Positions 11,741-23,366 are shown, counted from the first letter of the stretch. The stretch is DNA of 64,000 nucleotides from Budorcas taxicolor (GCF_023091745.1 NC_068926.1:47144001-47208000); one strand, 5' to 3'. Notes: generated by a model not told the origin, from the sequence alone. Numbers and translations: made by a program.

Positions 11741-12096
11741 ACTCAGGCCTGTTTTTTATGTCATATTTGTAGTTCCCATTTTCCATGATTATAACTGAGT
11801 GGTCCCCAAACATTACTTCTGTCATCAGGAGCCTGGTTTCCATTTCACTTGTTCTTGGCTTATCTCCAACAAGACTGGGATCACAGTGTCTTTAAAGGTC
11901 CTTATTACTCAACTGCCACAATCCACTAGCCAACTTCCTTTCAATTTTCCTTTCTTTTGCCTCCTGCTGCGGGTATTCCACAAATTAAAGAGAATACACA
12001 AGGGGTCCACATTTCTTAGAGTCTTACTTCCTATGACCAAGACCAAACATCTGTATGGCTTGAGTAAAGGCATCATATTCAAGAACAAAAGAAAAA
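11741..12096. other. Apparently single-copy DNA
   Basis: A 101-codon plus-strand frame (11799-12104) has no recognised domain and runs into the L1 tail that follows. I see no gene. Confidence 0.45.
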
Positions 12097-12299
12097 ATAG
12101 ATAATCAACAACAACCTACTATATAGCACAGGGAACTCTACTCAGTATTCTGTAATAACCTCTATGGAAAAGGATGAAAAAGAATATATGCATATGTGTA
12201 ACTGAATCACTTTGTTGTACACCTGAAAGTAACACAATAATTAGAGGCAATTATACTCCATTCATATAAAATAAAAATTAAATTTAAAAATAAGATAAA
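12097..12299 (+). repeat. L1 3' UTR fragment, sense
   Basis: Typical artiodactyl L1 3' end: ctactatatagcacagggaa, aactgaatcactttgttgta, cacctgaaagtaacacaat, closing with an A-rich tail near 12275-12299. Only the last 200 bp are present. Confidence 0.85.
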
Positions 12300-13205
12300 A
12301 TGGAATATAAAAAATGAAGAAAGCTGTTCACCAAGATAGTTGTAGAACAGCTAAAACGCCCACGGATGTTCTCAGTAAAAAGCTTATTTTTTCCTTTGCC
12401 TCTAAGAAACTTCCCTGTGTGTGATGTAAATGAATTAATTGTCCATGTGATATTCAGAAATGAGATGGAAACTCACCAAGCACCGAGGCCTGGAAAATCC
12501 AACTTGTTTTTTAGGTGCACTGATATTTTCCTAGTTCATCAAATATTAATCCTTATATATGGCAAGCACCCAAGAGAAGGGCGACTTGGGAGTGGGGGAG
12601 GGTGATCCACAATGTGAAATGTTTTAATGTCCACACTTGATTGTGGACTTGGAACTTGCCCCCAAGTTCACACGTACCCGTTTGTAGACATGTCAGGAAG
12701 CCATGTGGGTGGCACAGACGACACCTACCTGCCAGATTCATAGTTACTCTGCCGGCATAGAAACCTGAGCATGCGCAGAGCACAGCCAGCCTGGGGAGTC
12801 GTTTGCTTGCGTTGGAACACAATGCGGGTGCATTCTGGGTCACGCATTGTGTTTTTTTTCTCTTGCTTTTCATCTCAGCAGCCAGGCTGAGCATGAGGTC
12901 AGGTTGTGAATATGAGATTAGCTCATATTTGTGAGTTTATCGCCATGGCTGGGGCCTCAGCATCACCATTCTCCCTGTTGACATGAACCAAGTCACGTTG
13001 AGAATGTGCTTATTTTTTTAAAATGCAAAGATTTCCAAATTATGTGATTAATATGCAGAATAAGTTGTATCAAATTCTACCTTTGCTTATTCTTGTATAA
13101 TACTTTTTGCAGTCAGTTGTTATAATTCTGATTCATTTGGGAAAAGACCATGTTAACATACAAGCTGACATAAAAACACAGTTCCCAAGGCAATAATTCT
13201 TTCCT
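12300..13205. other. Apparently single-copy DNA
   Basis: No recognised repeat. The minus-strand frame 12553-12894 (113 codons) is featureless. I call nothing here. Confidence 0.45.
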
Positions 13206-13397
13206 GATGCTGGGAAAGATTGAAGGCAGGAGGAGAAGGGGGACGACAGAGGATGAGATGGTTGGATGGCATCACTGACTCTATGGACATGAGTTAAAGC
13301 AAGCTCCGGGAGTTGATGTTGGACAGGGAAGCCTGGTGTGTTGCAGTCCATGCGGTCACAAAGAGTCGGACATGACTGAGCAACTGAACTGAACTGA
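13206..13397 (+). repeat. BovB LINE 3' end, sense
   Basis: Last 190 bp of BovB: gggaaagattgaaggcagga, gatggttggatggcatcact, agagtcggacatgactgag, ending in the typical gaactgaactgaa tail. Confidence 0.92.
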
Positions 13398-13866
13398 AAA
13401 AAAGCTAATTTTAAACCACCGAATATTTATATAACCACATAAGCAATCATTAGAGGGGCCTTACCAAATCATGTTCTGACATGGGTGCTGGTGCTCAGGA
13501 ACCCCATCTCCAGCCCCTCCCTATCTTATGAGGTGAGTTGAGTTAGTTGAGTCAGTCATGGTAATTCAAACCATGACTGGTTTGGGAATAGGCATATGAC
13601 ATAATTCTAACCAAGGGCAGGGAGGAGTTTGCTGGGTGGGGGTTCTCCTAGGAAAGGTTCCCTTGCTCTTTAAGGGACCCAAGAGGGACCTCTCCCCTTC
13701 AGATCTTTGGAAGCTCTTGGTTGAGGTGATGATTCTTGGAGCTGCCATTTTTCACCCTTGAGAAGAAATATCTGAGGATACAAGCCAACACTCTGAGGAT
13801 GATGCAAAGAAGCTGATGTTCCCTGCTCCACTGAGATGACCAACCCCGAATCTGTTTGTGGTCTTT
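13398..13866. other. Apparently single-copy DNA
   Basis: Contains a minor run of GTTGAGT-like words at 13535-13560 but no gene and no recognised repeat. Confidence 0.45.
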
Positions 13867-14080
13867 GGCTTCCCTGATGGCTCAGTGGGTAAAGAATCTG
13901 CCTGCAACCCAGGAGACACAGAAGATGCAGATTCAGTCCCTGGGTTGGGAAGATCCCCTGAAGGAGGGCCTGGCAATCCACTCCAGTATTCTTGCCTGGA
14001 GAATCCCCGTGGAGAGGAACCTGGTGGACTACAGTCCATAGAGTCACAAAGAGTTGGACACAACTGAGCAACTAAGCAAG
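13867..14080 (+). repeat. Bov-tA SINE, sense
   Basis: Head ggcttccctgatggctcagt, body ccactccagtattcttgcct, acagtccatagagtcacaaa and terminal ttggacacaactgagcaac. Close to full length. Confidence 0.92.
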
Positions 14081-14179
14081 CTAGCATAATGTGAAATAAT
14101 AAATATCCAACTACTCATGCCTTTTTGAGTTGTGTACTCCTTTTCTTGCAGTCAGTTCCTGTTATATGTGGCAGTAAGG

Positions 14180-14390
14180 ACATTATGACCAAGGCTTAGC
14201 GTCAGAGAGACCTGAGTCCCAGTCTTTGCTCTGCTGCTCACTTACTGTGTGATTTCAGGCGTGATGTTTAGCCTCTCTGAGCTTCAGTGTCTTCATCTAT
14301 CTTCAGGACACTGATAGGATTATAGGAGGTGCTGGGAAGAAAGCATTTAGCACAGTGCCTACCCACTAGTGAGCACTCAATACATTTTAG
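14180..14390 (+). repeat. MIR SINE, sense
   Basis: Words in MIR order: gagacctgagtcccagtct, ttactgtgtgatttcaggc, gcctctctgagcttcagtgt, gcacagtgcctacccactag, gagcactcaatacatttta. Confidence 0.85.
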
Positions 14391-14594
14391 CTAGTTTTAA
14401 AAGTTGGCCATGGGTCAGAAGGATTTCATGCCCATTCAGACACAAAGCTCCACAGCCCAGAAATTTCTGAGCATCTGTGTGACCCAGCTTCTGTAGGTTA
14501 AGGCTTTGGGACTCTCCTTGAGTCTCAAGGTTTATAGATTTTCATTCTAGGTGGAGTTGAACTCTTTTAAATCTCCTTTGAAAATGGAAATAAC

Positions 14595-14740
14595 TGGGAC
14601 TTCCCTGTGGCTAAGGGAAGGTCCAGTGGCTAAGACTCCACACTCCCAGTGCAGGGGGCCTGGGTTTGATCCCTAGATCTCATATGCCATAACAAAAGAT
14701 TCACAAAGATCAAAGATCCCAGGTGCTGCAAGTAAGATCT
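14595..14740 (+). repeat. CHR SINE, short form, sense, with small internal insertion
   Basis: gggacttccctgtgg is followed by an extra ctaagggaag before gtccagtggctaagactcc; then cagtgcagggggcctgggtt. The tail is degraded (gatcaaagatcccagg). Confidence 0.75.
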
Positions 14741-14746
14741 AGTGTG

Positions 14747-14968
14747 TGAGTGCTAAGTTGCTTCAGCTATGTCCAACTCTGCGATCCTGTGGACTTGTAA
14801 CCCACCAGGCTCCTCTATTCATGGGATTTGCCAAGGAAGAATACTGGAGTGGGTTGCCATGCCCTACTCCAGGGGATCTTCCCAACCCAGGGAGTGAACT
14901 GGCATCTCTTATGTCTCCTGCATTGGCAGGCAGGTTCTTTCCCACTAGTGACACTTGGGAAGACCCAG
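14747..14968 (-). repeat. Bov-tA SINE, antisense
   Basis: gtgctaagttgcttcagcta, gaatactggagtgggttgcc, tcctgcattggcaggcagg and a degraded reversed head (acacttgggaagaccc). It lies directly after the preceding CHR copy in opposite orientation. Confidence 0.9.
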
Positions 14969-15062
14969 TGAAGCCAAATACATTTTTTTTTTTTAATGGA
15001 AACAATCATGATTTTGAGCCATGGTAATGACCCAATGGAAGTGCATATATTCATTCACCAAA

Positions 15063-15505
15063 GAAAATACACTGGGACCATGGGCCATCTGATTTGTAAG
15101 AGACCTGTTGTGTCCCCCACCCCCCAAATTTATATGTTGAAATCATGACCCTCAACACCTCAAGATGCAATCTGATTTGGAGACAGGGTCTGTACAGAGG
15201 AAATCCAGTTACAGTGGGGTCATTAGGGTGGGTGCTAATTCAATGTGACCAAGGTTCTTATAAGGGGAAATACGGATACATAGACACACACAGAGAAAAG
15301 ATGGTGTGAGATGAGGGGAGAAGGCGGCCATCTACAAACCAAGGAGGAGAGCTGGGTCAGACTCTCCCTCAGACTCAGAAGACATCAACCCAGCTGCTAT
15401 CTTGATCTGGAACTTCCGGTCTCCAGAACCGTGAGAAAACAGATTATTGTACTCGTCAGCCACCCAGCCTGGGCTTCTTTGTTACTGAAACCCTGAACAA
15501 ACAGA
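15063..15505 (+). repeat. MaLR/MLT1-type LTR relic, sense
   Basis: Ordered words match ERVL-MaLR LTRs: tatatgttgaaatcatgacc, gatgcaatctgatttggaga, ttagggtgggtgctaattca, aaggttcttataaggggaaa, tctccagaaccgtgagaaaa, and cagccacccagcctgggctt near the 3' end. No retroviral gene is attached. Subfamily not resolved. Confidence 0.75.
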
Positions 15506-15739
15506 TACATACAAGCCTTGAAGTGAAGTGGCTCGGTCATGTACAACTCTTTGTGACCTCATGGACTGTAGCCTACCGGACTCCTCCGTCCATGGGATTT
15601 TCCAGGCAAGAATACTGGAGTGGGTTGCCATTTCCTTCTCCAGGGGAACTTCCCGACCCAGGGATCGAACCCGGGTCTCCCACATTGTAGGCAGACGCTT
15701 TACCATCTGAGCCACAAGGGAAGCCCACGTACAAGCCTT
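15506..15739 (-). repeat. Bov-tA SINE, antisense, inserted at the end of the LTR relic
   Basis: Complete copy at 15520-15726 with a conserved reversed tRNA-like head (gatcgaacccgggtctccc, gagccacaagggaagccc). Flanks are tacatacaagcctt at 15506-15519 and acgtacaagcctt at 15727-15739, a near-perfect duplication. Confidence 0.92.
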
Positions 15740-16292
15740 CCCTGGAAGCAACACATTTACCAATCAGGAATTAGAACGAGTGGGTCAATCACGATGTGTT
15801 TGTACAAAGGGCAGGGAGACTGAGCTCTTCAGCCACACACACATGGATAAATCACACTCCTGTGTGTTTCCACTGATGCCAGGTACAGGAGGGGACCACT
15901 AGCGATGGTGAGAGAGTCAGAACAGAAAAGTCATCCGCTGGGACGGAGTGGCCACAGGGGACTCCAGGGGGCTTCTGAGAGCTCAAAGCTCTGTTTGTTC
16001 CAGGAGTGCTGACTCAGGGGCTCGGTCACCCTAACCATTGAACTCAGTCATTCTAAAAGGTGGGGGTGTCTGTAAGAATCCCTGGGCTGGGTCCCCTCAT
16101 TGAGGTTGGGCTCCATCCCTGAGGCAGGTGGTCAGTGACCCCCTCCCTGTCTCTCCACCCATATCCCCCTCCCAGTGCCTCGGTGTCCCCATAAGTTCCG
16201 TGAGTTACCGTCAAGATGATAAAAGGTGACTTTTCCTCAGCCTCCTTTCCAGCCTCAAAACCGCCAACTTCTCAGAATTAAAGACACAAGGA
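15740..16292. other. Apparently single-copy DNA
   Basis: Moderately GC-rich. No recognised repeat or coding frame. Confidence 0.45.
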
Positions 16293-16540
16293 TAGACTTC
16301 CCTGGTGGCATGGTTGAGAGTCTGCCTGCCAATGCAGGGGACATGCATTGGATCCCTGGTCTGGGAAGATCCCACATGTTGTGGGGCAACTAAGGCCAGA
16401 TACTGCAACTACTGAGCCTCTGCTCAACAACAAGGGAAGCTGCAGCAATAAGAAGCCTGCACGCCACAACCAGAGAAAGCCTGCAGGCAGCCATGAAGAG
16501 GCCAAAACCTTTTTTAAATAAATAAATTTAAAAACACACA
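16293..16540 (+). repeat. CHR SINE, long form, sense
   Basis: gacttccctggtggcatggt, gatccctggtctgggaagat, actactgagcctctgctcaa, accagagaaagcctgcagg, with an AAATAAATAAA tail. Flanks acacaaggat and cacacaaggta suggest a short duplication. Frames of 60-178 codons here are read-through. Confidence 0.87.
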
Positions 16541-16548
16541 CACACAAG

Positions 16549-17172
16549 GTAAGGACACAGCAGCAAGGCCTTTTGGTGGAATTGCAGAAGCAGACAGAGC
16601 AGGCTGTCCTCCAAACCAGACCCATCCCAGACTCGCCAGGGATGCAGCCCACTCCAAGAAGCGTGCACATGCTCCTGATGACAGGTATGCTGACATATAT
16701 CACCTCTCCCCGCTTTGAAGATGAAGAAACAGGTTGGGGAAATTGAGCCCAGCCCAGGATCCTGTGCTTTGTGATCTGCCAAGGCCACCTCCATCCTGGA
16801 TCCTTCCAAGCCACTTATACCATTCAGCTCAGGTTCAAGTGTCTGGGAACCTTTGCTTTAATTACACCTCAGGGCTGGGGTCTCAGTGGGGACCAGAAAG
16901 AAGGCAGAGCAGGGTGTGCCTGGATGTCCAGAAGGCGGTGTAGACAGGCCATGTGGTGACCAGAGAAATCAGACCTGTCTCGAGAAGTATGCTGTTCGGA
17001 GGCTTGGGGACTCACTCTCAGACTTCCTGAGGACTCCTCTTTCAAAACACGCCCCCTACCTCCTTCCTATGCATCTTTTAAGTTAAAATAAAAAATTAAT
17101 AAACAAAGCACTTCCTCAGATCAGCTTCTAACAGCAATTCTGCGCTGCAGGTGGAGTCAATTATTTGTATTC
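16549..17172. other. Apparently single-copy DNA
   Basis: Overlapping frames of 60-93 codons on both strands show no recognisable domain. No gene called. Confidence 0.45.
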
Positions 17173-17371
17173 CTTTTTTTTTTTTTTAATGTTTATCTCT
17201 TTATTTCCTTGGCCATGTTGGTCTTAGCTGCAGTGTGTAGGTTCAGCAGTTGAGAGGCTCAGCTTAGTTGCTGTAAGGCATATGAGATTTGAGCTCCCTG
17301 ACTAGGGATTGAACCCACCTCCCCTGCATTGCAAAGGTGGATTCTTAACCACCTGGCCACTGGGGAAGTCC
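17173..17371 (-). repeat. CHR SINE, antisense
   Basis: Long T-run tail, ttatttccttggccatgttg, gactagggattgaacccacc, cttaaccacctggccactgg. Intermediate in length. Possible flanking duplication tgtattcct and tttattcct. Confidence 0.82.
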
Positions 17372-18765
17372 CTTTATTCCTATTGTAAACATGAATAAGG
17401 GGAGCTGCCCCGGTGACTATTCATAGCACAACCAAAACCGGGACACAGGCATTCTGACCCTGAGCTGCTGATGGGCTGGCAAGTGTTAACAACGGTTTTT
17501 ATGAAACAATCGCCCTCCTCTGAAGCACTTGTCAATATCTGCAGTGTAAATACTCCAACCATGGCCAAGTTCAGGCTGCCAACTTGATATCAACTGGTTC
17601 ACAAAATTCCTAAAAATTTAACATGTGAGCCATTTGGGAGGGCCCTGCTGCCCCTCAGTCTTTAATGCTGGTTTATTTTCCACCCATCCTGTCTGCCACA
17701 ATGAAACATTAATCAAATCCTTTTATTTAGTGCAAGACTTCTTGTTTTCATTTTGAATAGTACTTTGGTGATTGAAATAAAACGATGAGTTGAGTCTATG
17801 CCAATTCTTTTTTAACATTTTAGCCAGAAAAAAATGAAAAAAAAAAAAAGATAATTCATAGCAAAGGAGAGTTTCCAGTGTTGTCCCATGTTTATAATGA
17901 TGGCTTCAGTGTGAAACCTGACCAGGACAGGCTGAGCTGGGCCTCCCATCCAGACATTCTGAATCTCAGTAACTCTAAGGAACCTCTGAGGGTATGAGGA
18001 CTTTCAAGGTGACCCTGGTTTTACAAAGTCCCATAAGCTGGAAAGGAAGCCAGGATTCATATCACTCAGGGTTGCTATGGGCTGTTGAACAGGTTGCACA
18101 CTGCCTAAGGCACTAGTTAAGCAGACAGAGGAAGGGGTACTTCTTTCTAATCCACACCAACCATTGTTTGCTAGCTAACCCTCATTTTGGGGTGGCTGAG
18201 TCAGCCCCAAAGGGGTATGTTTTCCTAATTTGCACAAAGGCGCTATAGAAATGACCACTAGCACTGTGGTCACCTTCTCCACTCTAATTTGTGGTAGGAT
18301 GTGGTGGTGAATCAAGCTGGACACAAGGGGGGATGAATTCTTACCTAAACACCTAAAGCTTCCTGTTAGGGGTTGACCTCACTGCTAAAGCATCATCTGA
18401 GGAGGTTGGGACAGATACACAGGTTTGAAGTATCTGAATTTGCTCTCAACTAAAGAATCAGAATCCTTCCTGCCTTTCAGAATTCCCCAAGGTATCAAGG
18501 CTTCCCCTGAGAAGTCCTCAGTTTGTCAGCGGTCCCCCTTCCTCATGGATAAGGCCAGGTGGGCCAGCAAAGCAGTATCTTAGGAGACGTGCCAGTTCCT
18601 CCCATCTACCACAGAACCAACACAGAGGGTGATGCAGGGCAGGTGGCCCCAGGTGGAGCAAGTACCACATTCGTTAGGAACACAGGCTCTGAAGGCAGAC
18701 GCCTGCCCCCACCACCCCAGTCGTGGGAGGCCAGGAACATCTCTCCCCTCCGAATGTCTCCACTG
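17372..18765. other. Apparently single-copy DNA
   Basis: 1.4 kb without a recognised gene or clear repeat. A-rich runs lie near 17825-17850. Weak MER5-like words (acattctgaatctcagtaac) at about 17955-17975 are too short to call. Confidence 0.45.
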
Positions 18766-18980
18766 GGCTTCCCTGGCAGCTCCGTAGTAAAGAATCCACC
18801 TGCCAGCGCAGGAGACATGCATTTGATCCCTGGGTTGGGAAGACCCCCTGGAAGAGGAAATGACAAACCACTCCAGTATTCTTGCCTAGGCAATCCAATG
18901 GACAGAAGAGCCCGGCGGGCTACAGTCTATGGAGTCGCAAAAAAGGTGGACACAACTTAGGGACGAAACAGCAACAACAA
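18766..18980 (+). repeat. Bov-tA SINE, sense
   Basis: ggcttccctggcagctccgt, atttgatccctgggttggga, ccactccagtattcttgcct, acagtctatggagtcgcaaa, with an ACAACAACAA tail. Confidence 0.92.
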
Positions 18981-19638
18981 ATACTTCAATTTCTTGTCTT
19001 TAATTCTGAGATGCAGCAGCCTGTGTTCTCCAAAGGTGAACACACAGTACTTCTCACCCCACAAGCTTTCCTGAGTGTGATTCTGCCATTTCCCCATTAA
19101 GACACAGGGCCTAATTCTTCTGCTCTTGGATTTGGGCTGGCCATGATGATTCTCTTCTAATCAAAGGAATAGGATAGAAGGGACACTGCCTGAAACCCAG
19201 GCCAGGTCGGGGGCCACACAGCACCCACCTGGAACCTCAGCTCTCTAAGAGTCTGTCCAGGAGCCGACGTCTTGGCCTGTGGCTGCCATGATGTAGGAAG
19301 CCCGAGGCACACGAGGTGACCACGTGGAGGTTCCACAGAAAAAACCAGAGGCCTCGGCCTCTGAGTCGCTGCAGTCCAGGGACTGGACAAACAGGGGAGA
19401 AAGCCTCCAGGTATTTCCCACTTCTGGCTGTTCAGGTCTCCCCAACCTTCCTGGTTGATTCCCCAGACATCACGGGCAGAGAAAAGCCATCCTCTTGTGT
19501 CTCATCTGAATTCCTAGGCCACAGAATCCCTGAGTCTTGAAACAGTTGCTGTCTTACACCAGTTCACAGGAAGTGGTTTATTATGCAGAAGTAGATAATT
19601 GGATCAGTGAATAACACTAATACTGATGTCATGGGAAT
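18981..19638. other. Apparently single-copy DNA
   Basis: Several overlapping frames of 66-77 codons with no recognised content. No gene called. Confidence 0.45.
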
Positions 19639-19980
19639 TGTAGTGGGTTAAATAGGATTGAATAGAGTCCCCCCAAAAGAGAAGTCTGAATTATAACCCC
19701 TGGTACCTGTGAACAGGACCTGACTTGGAAATTGAATCTCTGCAGATGTAATTAGCTAAGGGTCACTGTGGAGTTACAGGGCGGGCCCTATATCCAGTGA
19801 TGAATGCCCTTATCAGAGAAAGAAGAGGAATATCTGAGGCACAGAGAGGAGAGGCCACATGAAGACAGAGATGGAGTCTGAAGAGACAAGTCCAGGGATA
19901 CCCAGGATCAGGCAGCCACTAGGGCCAGGAAGAGGCCTGGGCTAGACTTTCGCTCAGAGCCTCCAGTTTGCTACATGGTA
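19639..19980 (+). repeat. MaLR/MLT1-type LTR relic, sense
   Basis: ggattgaatagagtcccccc, ctgcagatgtaattagctaa, tgcccttatcagagaaagaa, gccacatgaagacagagatg and cagagcctccagtttgctac follow the LTR order. The 3' end is worn away. Confidence 0.65.
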
Positions 19981-20024
19981 GAAATTAATACTACATAGTA
20001 AAGCAACTGTAGTACAGCTGCTAT

Positions 20025-20132
20025 AAGCAAGCTCCGGGAGTTGGTGATGGATAGGGAAGCCTGGCGTGCTGTAGTCCATGGGGTCACAAAGAGTCGGACA
20101 TGACTGACTGACTGAACAGAACTGAACTGAAC
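20025..20132 (+). repeat. BovB LINE 3' end, sense, very short
   Basis: About 108 bp: gcaagctccgggagttggtg, gtccatggggtcacaaagag, gactgactgactgaacagaa. An extremely 5'-truncated copy. Confidence 0.88.
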
Positions 20133-20155
20133 TATATGGTATTATATATGTGCCT

Positions 20156-20373
20156 GCATGCTAAGTTGCTTCAGTTGTGTCCAACTCTGTGCAGTCCTAT
20201 GGACTTTAGCCTGCCAGGCTCCTCCATCCATGGGATTTTCCAGGCAAGAATACTGGAATGGGTTGCCATGCCCTCCTCCAGGGGATCTTCCTGACCCAGG
20301 GATTGAACCTGCATCTCTTATGTCTCCTGCATTGGTAGGTGAGTTCTTTACCACTGAGCCGCTTGGGAAGCCC
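20156..20373 (-). repeat. Bov-tA SINE, antisense (first of three)
   Basis: gcatgctaagttgcttcagt, gccatgccctcctccagggg, tctcctgcattggtaggtga, and the reversed head gagccgcttgggaagccc. Opens a cluster of three copies in TA-rich DNA. Confidence 0.93.
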
Positions 20374-20390
20374 ATATATAAATATATATA

Positions 20391-20591
20391 TGAAGCTGCT
20401 CAGTTGTGTCCGACTCTTTGCAACCCCATGGACTATAGCCTACCAGGTTCCTCCGTCCATGGGATTTTCCAGGCAAGAATACTGGAGTGGGTTGCCATTT
20501 CCTTCTCCAGGAGATCTTCCCAACCCAGGGATTGAACCCGGGTCTCCCGCATTGTAGGCAGACGCTTTACCATCTGAGCCACCAGGGAAGT
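20391..20591 (-). repeat. Bov-tA SINE, antisense (second of three)
   Basis: tcagttgtgtccgactcttt, gattgaacccgggtctcccg, gagccaccagggaagtc. Separated from the first copy by only about 17 bp of TA-rich DNA, so it probably went into a TA microsatellite. Confidence 0.93.
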
Positions 20592-20676
20592 CATATACAT
20601 ACATATATAATATATATATATAGGGTTATATACAACCAACAATATATATGGTTATATACATATATTAATATATATA
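20592..20676. repeat. TA-rich low-complexity spacer
   Basis: Repeated ATATAT/TATACA words including gttatatacaaccaacaat and ggttatatacatatatta. It separates oppositely oriented SINEs and could extrude as a hairpin. Confidence 0.8.
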
Positions 20677-20880
20677 GGCTTCCTAGGTGGCAGTGGTAAA
20701 GAATCTGTCTGCCAATGCAAGAAATGGAGGTTCTATCCCTGAGTTGGGAAGATTCCCTGGAGAAGGAAATGGCAAACCACTCCAGTATTCTTGCCTGGAA
20801 AATCCCAGGGACAGAGGAGCCTGGCGAGCTACAGTGCATGGGGACACAAAGAGTCGGACACGACTGAGTGAGTAACACTT
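20677..20880 (+). repeat. Bov-tA SINE, sense (third of three)
   Basis: ggcttcctaggtggcagtgg, gagttgggaagattccctgg, ccactccagtattcttgcct, gagtcggacacgactgagtg. It faces the second copy head to head, making an inverted repeat with arms of about 200 bp. Confidence 0.92.
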
Positions 20881-21957
20881 TCATGCTTTCACATTCTCCA
20901 TTCCTGGGCCTGATGCCGGGAGAACAGACCCTCCCCTCTTCCCTGGTGCTTGGCTCTCACCCTCTCTCCCACCCAGCAGAGCCTCACACCGGGGCTGAGC
21001 AGGAGATGCGGCCACACCACACTGATGCTTTGTCCATCTTGGCTGCCCCAAAGCTCCCCTGGCTCCAGCCTCCGCTTCATGGGAACAATATAACAGGCTC
21101 TGCAAGCATTTTCTAACCCCCTAAATTGCGGGTGGCAATAGTGAGAAGGGACGGGCAACAGTCCCTGTCCCTGATGGCTGCCCCTTGAGATCTCTGCCTG
21201 ACTGGCTACACCCATGAGGCTGCTACTTCCCTTCCTGCCCACCCCAGGGTCCACACGTCCACGCCTGGCCACCTCTGCTCTCTGCCTGCCTCCTGAACTG
21301 GACCCAGTGGAGCCCGAGACAAAAAGTACTGTGCCACAGTCGCTGCCTGGTGACCCAGGGATTCACCTCTCTGTTCCCTAGAGACCTTGGCAGTACTTCT
21401 AAGCACCTGCGGGGGCAGCGATAGCACCAGGAAGGCGGTGAGGCTGAGCCAAACTTCCCAGCTTGTTTGTTTGCAAACAGATGCTTATCTGAGCCCAGCA
21501 CTCGCTCCCTCCCTTCAGCTCTGCCGGTAAATCTGGACAGGTCCCAACAAAGGCCAGTTGGAACCACCACGCCCATGGGCAGTGGCCCTGGAGCTTTGGT
21601 GGGGCGGGGTTGAGATGGGCAGTCAGGATTGCTGAGTTGGAGGATGCAGTCTGAGCAGCCTCCCCTGGGGTGCTGGGAAGTCTAAGGGAACAGGTCCAAG
21701 GGAGCTCTGAGCCAGGAGCACCATCCAAAGCCTCTCTGGATGAGGATGGGTGGGTTTTCCCTACCGTGTGCACCTGGAACATGAGGAAGGGCCTGGAACA
21801 GGGTCCTCTTACCCTGGCGCTGTGTTACAGACAGAGGGAACGACTGTGTCATCTCCAACTCTTACCACTGTTATCCTCACTTCTCACCAGCCCTCGCCAA
21901 GCCCCAGACACTCCACCCACTCAGGCTCACGTGGTCCCATAGTACCCTTCACACAAA
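20881..21957. other. GC-richer, apparently single-copy DNA
   Basis: Many overlapping frames of 73-127 codons run on both strands because stops are rare at this base composition. None shows a recognised domain. I looked for a coding exon and found no persuasive one. Confidence 0.45.
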
Positions 21958-22094
21958 TCCTTGAGTTGGGGACTGTTCTTATTTATGTCCATTTTACAGG
22001 TGAGAAGGTTGGGACTCAGCAAGATGGATCAAGCAGCTCCTAAGTGGTGAGATCAGAATTTGACCTGGTCTGACCCCAGTGCTCCTGCCCATAG
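21958..22094 (-). repeat. MIR SINE, antisense
   Basis: Reverse MIR order: gtccattttacaggtgagaa, gttgggactcagcaagatgg, ctcctaagtggtgagatca, tctgaccccagtgctcctgc. Confidence 0.75.
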
Positions 22095-22109
22095 GACAGA
22101 GTGATACCT

Positions 22110-22225
22110 AGATTTTATCTGGAAGGATAAGCAGGCCAAAGTATAAAAAGAACCAGGAGAAAAATATCAACAGAAGGTGGCTAGGGCTCTCGGAAATTAA
22201 ACGTATTTTAGCGTTGGGAGGCTTA
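22110..22225 (+). repeat. Possible old L1 ORF2 fragment, sense
   Basis: The run attttatctggaaggataag followed by A-rich gtataaaaagaaccaggag recalls L1 ORF2 DNA. It is short and diverged. Confidence 0.3.
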
Positions 22226-22242
22226 CACTGCAGACTGAGGTG

Positions 22243-22612
22243 CTATATTAGTTTCCTGGGGTTGGCAAAGCAAATTACAACTGCAGGGGCTTCCAAACAC
22301 AGGCGTTTACTCTCTCACAGCCCTGGAGCCTGAAATCAAGGTGTCAGCAGAAGCTCGCTCCCTCCAGAGGTTCCGGGGGTGGAGACTGCCTGCCTCTCCC
22401 AGGTGCTGGTGGCCCCAGGCTCCTGGGCTTACGGCCACATCACCCCATCTCTGGCTTGGTTTTCACACAGCCTCATCTCTGGATCTTTCTGTGTCCTAAT
22501 CGCTGTCTCCTTTTTCTTATAAAGACACGTCATTGGATTTATCCAAGTGATCTCATCTCAAGATCCTTAACTCATGGCATCTGCAGAGACTATTTCCAAA
22601 TAAGATCAGCTT
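22243..22612 (-). repeat. MaLR/MLT1-type LTR relic, antisense
   Basis: Clear reverse order: ttagtttcctggggttggc, tttactctctcacagccctg, gcctgaaatcaaggtgtcag, tcttataaagacacgtcatt, ctgcagagactatttccaaa. The same broad family as the sense copies near 15.1 and 19.7 kb. Confidence 0.75.
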
Positions 22613-22794
22613 GGCAGATGCTAGGTGCACATGAATTTGCTGGGGCGGGATGGGGGGGGTGTGGGGGGCGGAGAAGGGTGCTATTTAACCCAGTACCAGA
22701 GTACTGACTTCCTGTAGTCCTAGGGCAAGGAGGAAAGGTTGACATTTCTGGAAATATATGGCCACATAACAGACTTTTATCTCTCTCCTTAATT

Positions 22795-22978
22795 TTATTT
22801 TTTTTATTTAAAAAAAAAATGGGTTCTTCATTGTGTTGCACAGGCTCCCTAGTTGCAGTGTGCGGGCTTAGTTGCCCAGCAGCCTATGGGATCTTAATTC
22901 CCCAACCTGGGACCGAACCCATGTCCCTTGCATCAGAAGGTGGATTCTTAACCACTGGACCACCACGGAAGTCCCTCG
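22795..22978 (-). repeat. CHR SINE, antisense
   Basis: A/T-rich tail, gtgcgggcttagttgcccag, cctatgggatcttaattccc, accactggaccaccacgga. A GGGGGG-rich stretch at 22645-22670 lies just before it. Confidence 0.82.
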
Positions 22979-23366
22979 CCTTGATTTTTAACACCCCCAA
23001 ACCCTTTTGATTTGGATGTCCTCAATCTCATTCCTATAAAGTCCAGCATGGAAGGTAATGAGATTTTCATCTATGTATTTCTTTAAAAATAAGACTTTAA
23101 GTTGTTTCAGACTGTGGCATCTGAGCTACATTTGTCTGAAGCTTTGTTGGATGGAAAAGACACATCTTTATCAGCACACATCTTTATCAGCAAGGCAGAG
23201 AGCAGAGGAAATGAAGCAGGGACCACCCCACCCCACTTCACCCCCAGCTTTCCCTAGAAAGTAACTATGGCCCTAATAAGTACCTTCTGAATCCGCAGCC
23301 AGGTTCGAAGGGAGGACTTTGAAGTTTGAGGATGGACGTTGGCAGGTTGTCCTAGAGGACGGCAGG
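22979..23366. other. Single-copy DNA with a 17-bp tandem duplication
   Basis: No gene. CACATCTTTATCAGCA occurs twice in tandem at about 23160-23195. Otherwise unremarkable. Confidence 0.5.

Noticed and set aside
17930..18010. MER5-type transposon fragment
   Set aside because: Only a few words match, in a short span. Not enough to support a call by eye.
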